The notes under the pieces were generated by a model. The model was given only the letters and a program-made list of their open reading frames with translations. It did not search any database and had not been told where the DNA came from. 64,000 nt of DNA, from NCBI GenBank assembly GCA_033725935.1, contig MU867088.1, positions 247,827-311,826 of the forward strand, written 5' to 3'. Of the stretch, positions 54,703-64,000 are shown one piece after another. The DNA is from Cladorrhinum sp. PSN259. Its lineage: Eukaryota > Ascomycota > Sordariomycetes > Sordariales > Podosporaceae. Position 1 is the stretch's first letter. Each line of letters opens with the position of its first letter. The translations under genes were made by a program, and so were the position numbers.

Positions 54703-56031
54703 TTACTCTTTACTCTTCCTGAACCGGCCTTGCAACCAGCAACGGTACATCTTGAGCTTTCTTGCCCGGTTGACGAGCATTCTACGATCAACACCAAGCT
54801 CCTCAATCTCAAAGCGGGTCTTTACGCCATCTTCTTGCTCCTCACCTTCAGCAGACTTCACGAGCTTTCCACTCCAGATGTCTGCCAACTCGCCCTTGTC
54901 AAAAAAGTAGACGCGGGTACCATCACCACGGATGTAGAAGTTCTCTTCCAGGTACCGGCCTTTCCTAAAACGGACCTGGGCGAGATCACCTCTTCCATAA
55001 TCACGGAAGCAGACCTCACCACCGGGCTTCAAAACACGGTAGACGTTTTCAACCGCCTTTTTCCACTGCAATGGAGAGAGAGCAGAGAAAATGAAGACCA
55101 TCATCACAAGATCCACGGATCCTTCTCCGAGTCCAGGCGGCAGCTCTTCGCCAGCGACGTCCCAAACGTCGGCCTGCATCACCTCGGTATTGTAGTTCTC
55201 ACTAGCGCGCATAACCTCGACGGCCTTCTTGGAGAAGTCACATGCGTGAAGCTTGAGCTTGGGGTTCTTGTTGCGAGCGATGACAGGAAAGGCCGTGTTG
55301 CCCGCACCGGCTCCTATCTCAAGGATGGTGACGGGTCCGGCATCTTCCTGGGTCAACTTTTCCAGGACAGGGAACTCCTGCTGCAACCACTTCCTGTCTT
55401 TGAAGAAGTTGGACGTGTTGTTCTTGTAGAACATGTTCCACCACTTCGCAGGGTCCGAGTTAAATCTGGCTATTTTCTTGGTTAGCGACTGACCAGTAAA
55501 TAGCAGTGCAATGTCAAGAGTGAATATAAAAGGTGTCTCAGATGGGAGCGAAAGACTATATAAATACAGTATTGTCATCACGTAAAATCAGATGAACTAT
55601 GCTTATGAAATGTAAATCATCATAGAAAAGCAGGGCGCGATGCCCTTGCGGTGGTTGACGGAAGTCAACCGAACAAAGTAAAAATACATTGACTTACACT
55701 TATCAAAGTCCGAGACGGGAGACGAACGCTGCATCTCGTATTGCTGTTCGGCATACTCGTTGTAGGCGTCGTCGGTCTCGACATGATCCCAAGCATTGAA
55801 CTCGAAGGGATCGTCCTGCTCGCTGAGGAAGCGAGACCCGAATTGAAACGGGTCGGTCCTCTTCTGGTTGTACTGGGGATCATGCGAGCGATGCGGAGGG
55901 ACTTGTTCAGGCTGCTCCTGTTGCTGCTTGCCGTCTGCTATTTCGAGCGACGCAATGTCAGCAGCAAGCTGCTGCTCCGCGGCCTTGTCGGCTTGGGCAG
56001 TGGGCGCCACGACGGTCTCGGCCGCAGTCAT
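54703..56031 (-). CDS. tRNA (cytosine-32-N3)-methyltransferase, Trm140/METTL2 family
   Basis: Two exons on the minus strand, 56031..55698 and 55469..54703, give 366 residues. The 228-nt intron uses donor GTAAGT and joins VSDFDKS to RFNSDPAKWWN. The N-terminal part has the family mark FNAWDHVE. The first SAM-binding motif is ILEIGAGAGNTAFPV (about residue 160), followed by HACDFSKKAVEVM, DLVMMVFIFSALSP and the C-terminal GTRVYFFDKGEL and RRMLVNRARKLKMYRCWLQG. These match the METTL2/Abp140-Trm140 branch that makes 3-methylcytidine at position 32 of threonine and some serine tRNAs. The actin-binding leader found in budding yeast Abp140 is absent. Confidence 0.88.
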
Positions 56032-56495
56032 GTTGATAAATAGATAAAGGTAAACGGTGTCAAGAATGAGCGTAATGAAACGAAAGTTAGTGCGCCGATG
56101 AGGAGCAGCTAACGACTGCCTCTGGTCATTGAATGGCGCTGGAAAAAGTGCGAAACATTTCGCGCGGGGCTGCTGATTTTTGCAGGCTGAGGAAAAGGCA
56201 AGAGCAGTTTGAAAGAAAAAAAATCCAATCAGGACCCTAAAAAGGTTTGGCGGATGTGGGGCACGAGACCAAACCTTTCGGGAGTGGTGCGCGCCGCTCC
56301 GGAAAGATACATAGACCCACATTCAATGATTACATAATTCAAGGTTCATGAAGGCATTCACAAATGTTGGAACGTGTTTTTAGAGGTCTACTAGATTCCG
56401 TAACATCGCGTCTAACGATTCTTCATACTGATGAGAAGGGATCTATGATGCACTCATCCTCCAGATATCTGAACCCATGAACAAATTCTGAGGGC
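56032..56495. other. Intergenic region
   Basis: 464 bp between two minus-strand genes; presumed Trm140 promoter and QNS1 3' flank. Nothing else is recognisable. Confidence 0.5.
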
Positions 56496-59108
56496 TTATT
56501 TGTCAGACTTCTCCTTCCGCTTCTTCTCAATCTTTGCCAACTCCATATCAATTCTCTTGAAGCTCCAGGACTTCCAGAAGGGCGGTAGCAAAAATGGACG
56601 GAGGTCGAAGCGGTTGTCATCCGGGCCTGATGGCACACATTAGTCTCTGAACCCCTGGCTTGGTGCCTGTCAGAACTTACTGTAGTCATTGCAGTGGAGG
56701 GCTGGCGTGATTGTGGTCATCTTGTGTCTGTTGATAGCATAATAGTGATGGAACAGCTTGACTTTTTCTGCCACCTGGCGGGGTGTATAGTATGGGGCCT
56801 CGTCGCCCTCAACTTTCTCGCGGTCGGCGCTCCAGTCATGGACCAGGCGCTTAAACATGCCGTAAGGTCCCAGCTTGTTGAGCTTGCGCAGTCGGCCAAA
56901 AACAGTTAGCTCTGCATATGTCATACCCATATCTGCTTCGTCGCTCTGGACATAGTTCTCAGTAATTGGCTCCAGCTCAGCGGTAGGAACCGCAGTCAGG
57001 AAGTCGTGGAGGCACGGGATCTTGAAGCTCTTCTCAGCCCAGGCGATGAAGCGCTTCAAGTCAGCTTTATCAATAGCACCAATAGGGTTCTGTTATCGAG
57101 TCAGCTGGGGTGCTTTGGAGATGGGATCGCGAGCAGAAGTGTGCCACATACAATGTCCGCGCTCTGAGAATATGTTAGCCAAATTCTTCAACGTCATAAT
57201 AGGGGTAAAACTTACTGAGCAGTCATACTTGGTAAGATAACCACGCAAACTCTGTGTTATTGTCAGTATACTCTTGATAGGCACTGCTGAAACACCAACT
57301 GACCTCGCCAACATTGGCACTGCCGAGGACCAAAAGACTTCCGCCTCCAGGTCTTCCCCGAGCAGTGGGAAGAATCTGTCCAAATTCCTGTGGTAATTGT
57401 TAGCAGAGGTGTATTTTGGGGGGTGCGAAGTTGGCCTACATATGCTGTCACCATCCTGATTCTGGCCTGAATACACTGGAGTGTCAAGTTCTCCTGCACA
57501 GTACCACCTTCCACCTTGAACTTGGGCTCAAAGTTGAGAGTGTCAACGACAAGCTTCTTCTGAGCCTCATAGACATCGTCGATATCGAGGTTGACATGGT
57601 AGCTTCCGATGGCCTCGGAAAGATCCTTGGCGCGCTGGCGAGTCTCGACGGAGCTCTGCTTCTTCATACCCATGTAAATGGTTGTGAATATTTGATTGCA
57701 CAATTCTTGAGGGGTTTTAGGAAGAACTCCCTCGCCGTTATACTTGGCAAGACGCTTGACGTCCTCGATAACTTGAGCGTTGCCTGCTTCCACGGCCTCC
57801 ATGACAATGCGACACATGGAGAAGACAATAACTGAGAGGACATGTGAGTATTAATAACAGAAATATCTTCCAGCCAACGTACCTGCAGTTGCGCACGAGT
57901 CGATGCCTCCACTCAATGGAACGAGATATCCAGCTGTCCCAGACCTGCGAAGATAGTCCCAGAGGTAGCAACCTCCAACGAGGGCAATCTCCTCCTCAAC
58001 TGAATGGATTCTTGGTTTAATAGGGAGGGTTGGCGCCAATCCGACATCAGCATCGTCTTCTTCCGAACTGAGCTCGAAAGGCGTCTGGATTCTCTGATAT
58101 TTGGCAGGAGATGTGGCAGCCTGAAGACCACGGGACATGGAAGATCTATAGGATCTCACCTCCTCGAGATCGACGGTGGCGGTGACAACCTCAACATCGT
58201 TGAGACTAAACTGAGAGCCCTGGGCAACAATATCACCGTTGACGATGATCATGGCACAGCCGTCAAAGTAAAGGCGCTCGCCGTCGCAGCCCTGCTGGTT
58301 GGCATAGAGGTAAACACCCCCAGACTTTCGGGTAGCCTCCATGATGAGTTGGAGACGGGTATCGAGTTTCTGAAGCGTAAAGTGACTGCCACTGCTGTTT
58401 GTGATGATCTCGACGCCATCGAGGGCCATATCGATGTGGGGAGCCTTGGGAGTGAACAACTCTTCGCAGGTCTCGGCACCAAAGGCAGTCTCAGGGGTAG
58501 AGATGACAGCATCTCCAAACAGGACGTGGGTATCACCTTGAACCTCGGCCATTGACTTGGGAAGGTGAAAGAGTTCAGTCTCTCTTGGGCGCATCCATGG
58601 GGTGAAGTGGCGCATTTCTCTGTAGTTTCCATCATTGGCCAGCCACATCTTTGGCCTGATCAGGAGAATTTTTCCATCGAGAGCAATAACGCGGCAGTTG
58701 TACTTGACATTTCTGTGGAGAATTGGCAAGCCAACGTCGAGAAGGATTCCATAGCAGCTCTCGTCCTGTAGCAGGCGCTTCAGCATCTCCAGACTATGTT
58801 CGAAAACGTCAATCTCATGGAAGTGATCAAGGCCTTATTTCCGTTAGTACAGTTATATTCATGTCATTAAGTTCAAGTAAAGACAAACATGAGTATCCGG
58901 AAATTTCGAGCTCCTGCAATACACGGCATTAGAGGTTGTTATTCATGCAGCAATTATGGACTCCCAAGCCACTCACAGGACCAACACGAAGACGAGCACC
59001 AGCCTTCTTTGCGAGATGGATACTCTCAATAATCCTCGCCAGGTTGCCCTCCCAGTCAAGAACCCATTGGTTCAGGTTGCAAGTCGCAACCGTCACGAGA
59101 TGCCCCAT
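56496..59108 (-). CDS. QNS1: Glutamine-dependent NAD(+) synthetase
   Basis: Nine exons on the minus strand: 59108..58977, 58913..58889, 58833..57883, 57831..57440, 57387..57304, 57251..57216, 57163..57152, 57089..56681 and 56626..56496. All phases agree, giving 723 residues. The nitrilase-type glutaminase half contains the catalytic triad E45 (PELEISGYS), K114 (RPK) and C175 (AETCEEL). The C-terminal ammonia-dependent synthetase half begins with the ATP-binding loop LSGGIDSCATA, continues through GSANVGE and NPIGAIDKADLKRF, and ends with FKRIDMELAKIEKKRK. The enzyme converts nicotinic acid adenine dinucleotide to NAD with glutamine and ATP. Exon 7 is only 12 nt (SADI) and exon 2 only 25 nt, so ORF-based gene finding breaks this gene up. 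It shares an 873-bp divergent promoter region with COQ10. Confidence 0.95.
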
Positions 59109-59981
59109 TGTGGTGTGTTTGTTGGTGAGGGGTCAGTGACCGAGCGCGAATTACCGGATCGGTGTATGGTCGGTGATAATATAGGTAGATGAATTGAAAT
59201 AAGTATTTAGGTGAGAAATGGTGAGGGCTTATCCAGAATATTTAAGAGCTTCAAACCCTCAGTCATAGGTAGGGTTGTAAAAGAAAGGGTTTCGGCCGGC
59301 TACTTCCTACCTCCAACAAGAAAGGCGTCGATGACTCTACATGCCATTATCAGATTAGATATCTCCGCATGGCCATGTGCCGCATCCTTTCGGCATTTGA
59401 TGAAGAAAAAAAAGGTATCGTACATCGTACTTGTCTCAGAATATGTAATGGATCACTTTTCTCATTTCTTTCCTTGCTGAACCGAGTTGATTTATGATTT
59501 GAGAAGGTTCAGGACCCCTCAAAAGTCACAGAGGGGTATCAACGTCAATGCTTCCTGGAATGTTTAGCCCGTGTTTGAATAGCTGGCATTTGACAGTTGA
59601 ATGTGCCAGTAAAGTTTGAACAGTGGATGGTTTCTAGAAACAGCGCTAAATCCAGGGTCCGCACACCACTGTCAAAATAGCACACACTCACTCGGCCGCA
59701 GCAGTGGAGCTTCCAACTTCCCAAGACCGAAGGCCGAAAAGAGTCCTGATCAAGGTCAACATTCTCACTTCCAGACTCAATGCGCCAAACCACACACCGT
59801 CCCACGACAGCAATGGAACTTCAATAACAAGCTTCCAACACTTGCGCAAACGCCCAATCCACCCAGAACAACCATCAAATTCTTCCAAAGCCGTTGCAAC
59901 AACACCGAATAGTCCCGAGCGCAAAGCCCATTCACCCACTCCCCAAATCCCTCGATACCTAGCTTCCCTCCTTCTCCCACA
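59109..59981. other. Divergent promoter between QNS1 and COQ10
   Basis: 873 bp. A CA-rich stretch in front of the COQ10 ATG looks like its leader. No gene, RNA or repeat is seen. Confidence 0.55.
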
Positions 59982-60767
59982 ATGGCGCCCAAACTGCCAA
60001 TACCTCGATTGCTTTTAGCTCCAACATTTTACACAATACCACGAGCACCAACCCTTAGCGCCGCTCTCCTCCTCCGAAGACAGCGACCAGCAACCAATCC
60101 CTCATTCCTCCCCTCCTCCGTCTCTCCTCAACAACAGCAGCCACAACCACGACGGCATTTCTCCTCAACCCCCTCCAACAACTTCCTCTCCTCCCTCATA
60201 TCATCCGCTACCGAAGCCCCACCACCAAAAACACTCACAGCCTCCCGCCTCCTCCCCTACCCGGCTTCCAAAACCTACACTTTAATCGCCGACATAAACT
60301 CCTACCGCCTCTTCCTCCCGCACTGCACACACTCCCTCGTGACGGCCCACACCCCGCCTCCTCAATGTTTACCGTCCCTGGGCGACCTAACAGTCGGTTA
60401 CGGCCCGTTGACACAGTCCTACACGTCCAGAGTCTACTGCATACCCAGCCTGGGCATCGTAGAGGCCGTATCGGGGGACGCGGACACATCTATTCCGGCG
60501 GACATACTCAGAGAAAACGGGTACGACCCAGAGATGAACAGACAAAAGACCGACGGCGGGATTTTTAGTAAACTCGTGACGAGGTGGGAGGTCAGACCTG
60601 TAAACAGAGCTGGAAAGGAGTGGTCGGACGTGTCGTTGAAGGTTACCTTTCAGTTTGCGAATCCCGCGCTGGGTTTCGCGGCGGGGCATGTGGCTGACAT
60701 GAAGGTTGACGAGATGGTTGAGGCCTTTGAGGGGAGGGCTAGGCGATTGTATGGGGGGTTTTCATAA
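59982..60767 (+). CDS. Mitochondrial coenzyme Q-binding protein Coq10
   Basis: A single exon encodes 261 residues. The N-terminus is Arg/Ser/Pro-rich without acidic residues and ends around RRHFSSTP, a typical mitochondrial presequence with an FSS cleavage-type motif near residue 60. The mature part is a START/SRPBCC domain: SRLLPYPASKTYTLIADINS, YRLFLPHCTHS and the lid helix region, then WSDVSLKVTFQFANPALGFA and a C-terminal helix MVEAFEGRARRLYG. Coq10 binds ubiquinone at the inner membrane and is needed for efficient respiration and Q synthesis. An insert before FSKLVTRWEV (SIPADILRENGYDPE) is longer than in many homologues. Confidence 0.9.
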   Translation: MAPKLPIPRLLLAPTFYTIPRAPTLSAALLLRRQRPATNPSFLPSSVSPQQQQPQPRRHFSSTPSNNFLSSLISSATEAPPPKTLTASRLLPYPASKTYTLIADINSYRLFLPHCTHSLVTAHTPPPQCLPSLGDLTVGYGPLTQSYTSRVYCIPSLGIVEAVSGDADTSIPADILRENGYDPEMNRQKTDGGIFSKLVTRWEVRPVNRAGKEWSDVSLKVTFQFANPALGFAAGHVADMKVDEMVEAFEGRARRLYGGFS

Positions 60768-62178
60768 AGAGGGGGGGGCGGTTATACAAAAGCCCCTTGC
60801 GGGCGAGCAAGTTTTATCTACAAAAAAGAAAGTTTGTTAGGGTTGTACGATTTAAAGATGTGGGAAACGGACGTGATGGATGAGAAAAAAATGTAGGATT
60901 AGTTAGGTGTTTATCAAACATTGCTATTAGCGACGGGTTTTCATTACACGAATCTATATAAATGTACAATATTTGCAACAGACGACTGGATAGATAGATA
61001 GATAGAAAAAAAAAAGGAGGGAAGGAAGAAAAGGGCAAAAAGCAATATAGACCCAAAATTATCTGTTATACTAATTTTTTTTCAATTTTTTTTCAATCTA
61101 TCTTACCAAGAACTAATTCAAAAGAAGAGAACAGAAAAAAGCATCTAAATTCCGCCCTCCCCTCCAAAACAAAACACAAAACACAAAACCACGCCCCGCT
61201 TATTTATGAATATTGACAAGAGGTAAATTTATTTTTAACAAAATAAAACAAAAAACTCTTTTTTGGCGCCGGGTATAGGTTGGTTTGGAGTTGGAAAGAA
61301 AAAAATTCGAAAAGAGAAGTTCAAAACAAAACGAAAAGGCTGGTTTAAAAAAGCAACAAAAAAAGAAGAAGAAAGAAAAAAGGAAAGACTGGAAAAAATA
61401 GATAAGAGTGACACAGAGAGAGAGGAGGTAAGAGTGACAGAGAGAAAAGTGAGTGGTAAGACTGATTCCGATTTCCAAAACAAAATTATCCAAAATAAAG
61501 TAGACAAAATAAAGTAAACAAAAAAAAACCGACATTTCGTTCCACCCGCTCCCGCTACACTCCTAATCAACAATACCATCCCATCCAATCCAATCCAAAC
61601 CAATTCAATCCGTCGTAGTACCCTCATCCATCATGTCCATATCAATATTGGCCTTCACATTGATCTTGTCATACCAAATCCATCATCCGTCATCCATCAT
61701 TCCCATCCCTCGTACCAAAATCGTTTCCCAAGATTTCTTGTGTTGTTCGGTTTGTTTGTAAATTTGTTATGTGTGTTGCGTTTCGTTGTGTTTGTTGCTG
61801 CTATCTTTGTCCAAGGTAGTTTGTGTGTTTCTGTGTCCGTGTAGATAATAGATAATGGAATGAAAACTGCAAATATAACATCCAAAACAAACAATTTCAA
61901 TCAAGAAGCCAAAATACCAAAAACAAAACTAGCGAAAAGGTATCAAAAAAGCAAAGTACAGATAGAAAAAAAAAAGTCAAAGTCCCGAACGGTTGTTACG
62001 CCGTAAAAAATATGTTGGATCAGCTGAAGTAAACGGGTAAAAAGCGAGCGAAGGTGTGATATCGGTTTCGTTGGGTCGAAGTCGATCGAGTTAAACAGAT
62101 TTAATGCCGCTTCCTGTTATCGACGGTTAGTTATCACAACAATAAACAAAAGACAATGATGTGATTGAAGAACGGGAA
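60768..62178. other. Convergent 3' region, A/T-rich low complexity
   Basis: 1.4 kb between COQ10 (+) and the partial gene at the right edge (-). It is rich in A runs, AAAAC repeats and a GATA run at about 60992..61004. Short ORFs are low-complexity and unsupported. No gene is seen. Confidence 0.6.
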
Positions 62179-64000
62179 TCAATGTAAAGGGACAAACTTG
62201 GGCGAGGATGAAGAAGAAGAAGAAGAAGATGATGATGATGGGTGCTTGATGCGATAGTACAGGTATGTGGAGCGATGTGTCTTGCAATGAGTCACAGGGA
62301 GTTCAATCACATACTTCTTGGAAGGCTTGGGCTTGGGCCCAGCGGACCCAATCATCCAGTTGAGAACGCCTGGCGCGGCGCCTGCAGGCTTCTTTTCCTT
62401 CTTGGGTGGCCTGCCAGGCTCTACCGTCATCACCTGAGGATGCATGTGACCTCCGTGTCCAACAGGACGAGGCTGAGGTGGTCCCATGGGCCTGCCGGTA
62501 CGGGGGTCGATGGGAATAGCGACAGGCGGAGGCGGAGGCGGATGTGGACCTCCTCCAGGACGGACGCTTGAAGGACGCGGTCCGCCGAACATCATGCCAG
62601 GGAAACCGCCGCCGCCGCCGCCGCCGCCACCGCCACCGCCACCGGGATGAGGTCGGCCGCCATGTCCAGGATGTCCAACATGAGGACGCTGCTGAGGCCC
62701 CATACCTCCAGCTTCATGTCCAGGCATCTGCATCCGTGGGTCCCGAAGCGGGTGCTTATCCATCGGCCACATGTGCATGGTGATGGCCCAGTCAGGTTGG
62801 ACGACCTTCTCCCAGACTGAAGGAAGAACGATCTCTCCATCAGGACCGATCAAATCGTAATGTCCTTCTTGAACGTGTGGTCCTATCATATCCATGTTCA
62901 TGAAAGCCTGCTTGATCAGGTCCTCCATTCCCTAAACAACAGAAACGTGTCAGTATCAGAGAGACGCAGAATTCCATAGTCCCGTGGGCTGTTTGAACTC
63001 ACCTGCCAGGTCTTGCAAAGATGGAAAGGGAAGCTGAACTTGCGACCAACAGCGTCCTTAAACCTAATTGGTGGCTGTTCCTTCTTCTTGATGGCCTCCT
63101 CAATCTTGATCTTGGCTTCATCCATAAGCCGCTTCTTGAGAGCATCTTCGGCGGCCTTCTTAGCAGCCTCTGCTGCTGCTGCCTCTTCAGCAGCCTTGCG
63201 TTCCTTCTCGACCTTCTCGCGCGCCTCGATCTCGGCCTTGAGCTTTGCTTCAGCCTCAAGCTTCTTCCTCCACTCGACCTCCTCAGCAGCTCTCTTCTCA
63301 GCAGCTGCCCTGACTGCCTCGGCGGCTAGGCGCTCCTTCTCGATCTTTTTGCGCTCTTCCTCGAGAGCTTTCGTCAGCTTCTCTTCTTGCTCCTTCATGG
63401 CCTTCTCAAGCGCCGCCTTGGCTTCTTCTTCAAGCTTCTTAAGCTTTGCTGCCTCTTCGGCTGCTTTCCTAGCGGCAGCTTCCTCAGCTTCCTTCTTGGC
63501 CTTGGCTTCGGCTTCCATCTTGGCCCTTTCCTCCAAGATTTTTTTCTCGAGTTCGGCCTTGTGCCTCTCTTCTGCGATCTTGCGCGCTTCTTCCTCGCGC
63601 CTCTTGCGTTCCGCCTCTACCTCGGCTTCACGCTTCTTGCGCTCCTCGGCCGCCCGCAGCTCGGTTTCTAGCTTGAGGCGCGCCTCGGCCTCGATTCGCT
63701 TGAGGGTTTCCGCTTGCTCCCTTGCTCTCTCTGCCGCATCCCTGGCCTCCTTTTCGATGCGCTGGCGCGTTTCTAGCTCGAGCCGCTTCAAGGTGGCTTC
63801 TTGTTCCCTTTGGCGTTCTGCAGCTTCTCTCTGCTCCTTAGCAAATCGCTCGCGTGCGTCAAGTTCGAGCCTCCGGAGTGCCTCTTCTTGCTCCCTCTTT
63901 CGTTCTTCCGCTGCCTTTCTTTCCGCCTCTATCCTTTCACGCTGCTCCCGCTCGATGCGCGCCATTGCTTCTCTTTGTTCTTGTTCTCGTTGACGCTTTT
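62179..64000 (-). CDS. Coiled-coil protein with ubiquitin-like domain (partial, 5' end outside window)
   Basis: Minus strand, with two exons visible: 64000..63003 (open to the window edge) and 62931..62179, separated by a 71-nt intron (donor GTGAGT). The visible upstream part is about 300 residues of highly charged Ala/Glu/Lys/Arg helix, repeating AEERKREQEEALRRLE-like units. A compact domain follows: PIRFKDAVGRKFSFPFHLCK, then GMEDLIKQAFMNMDMIGP, and GHYDLIGPDGEIVLPSVWEK. It matches the fungal ubiquitin-like (ULD-type) domain often found in such proteins. The C-terminus is Gly/Pro/His-rich with a run of 13 Gly, proline runs and a Ser run, ending KFVPLH. Function is unknown. The charged region may form a single alpha-helix or a coiled coil. 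Confidence 0.8.

Noticed and set aside
63013..63993. Long plus-strand ORF rich in Ser, Ala and Phe
   Set aside because: It is the antisense of the Ala/Glu/Lys-rich coiled-coil exon on the minus strand. The composition mirrors that repeat, and it has no features of its own.
1..64000. Transposon remnants or RIP-mutated repeats
   Set aside because: I saw no transposase or reverse transcriptase fragments, no long duplicated segments, and no AT-rich stretches dominated by TpA.

Overview
This window is nuclear DNA of a filamentous ascomycete. Genes are spaced by 0.5 to 2.3 kb, introns are mostly 50 to 230 bp with GTRNGT donors and CTRAC-type branch points, 5' leaders are pyrimidine/CA-rich, and microsatellites are frequent between genes. 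The V-ATPase proteolipid (vma-3), the C-24(28) sterol reductase and the SIN kinase cdc-7 lie close together. From memory these three genes carry neighbouring locus numbers in Neurospora crassa, so Neurospora or a close relative such as Sordaria is the best guess. I could not run a search to confirm this.

Layout. 0-10 kb: a C2H2 zinc-finger protein with a glutamine tract (+), an alpha/beta hydrolase (+), a DUF218 protein (-) and a conserved fungal protein of unknown function (+). 11-22 kb: the large septation kinase cdc-7/sepH (+), a GM130/Bug1-like cis-golgin (-) and the 25S rRNA methyltransferase Bmt6 (+). 22-32 kb: a Sac2-type phosphoinositide phosphatase (-), vma-3 (+), an intron-containing tRNA-Lys(CUU) and ERG4 (+). 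32-40 kb: a four-helix membrane protein (-) that had to be assembled from three exons, a large glycosylated membrane protein (-), an unknown nuclear-looking protein (+) and a divergent 5S rRNA-like element (-). 40-48 kb: QTRT2 (-), an LCCL-domain membrane protein (+), an unassigned possible Pol III unit, a serine-less carboxylesterase-like protein (+) and an unknown acidic protein (-). 48-64 kb: a poly-G/N assembly gap, SAC3 (-), the tRNA m3C methyltransferase Trm140 (-), the nine-exon NAD synthetase QNS1 (-), COQ10 (+), and a coiled-coil/ubiquitin-like-domain protein cut by the right edge (-).

The genes are mostly unrelated housekeeping functions: cell division, Golgi, vacuole, sterols, RNA modification, mRNA export, NAD and ubiquinone. 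There is no gene cluster, no transposon, no CRISPR array and no sign of horizontal transfer. The observations most worth following are: (1) an open frame of 121 codons directly after the cdc-7 stop, which could be reached by readthrough or by a 51-nt intron; (2) four copies of the palindrome ATACTAGTAT within 0.8 kb upstream of ERG4; (3) a 5S rRNA-like unit with a TATA element and a T8 terminator; (4) an A-box/B-box-like structured unit near 44.5 kb; and (5) 12-, 13- and 25-nt internal exons in QNS1 and vma-3.
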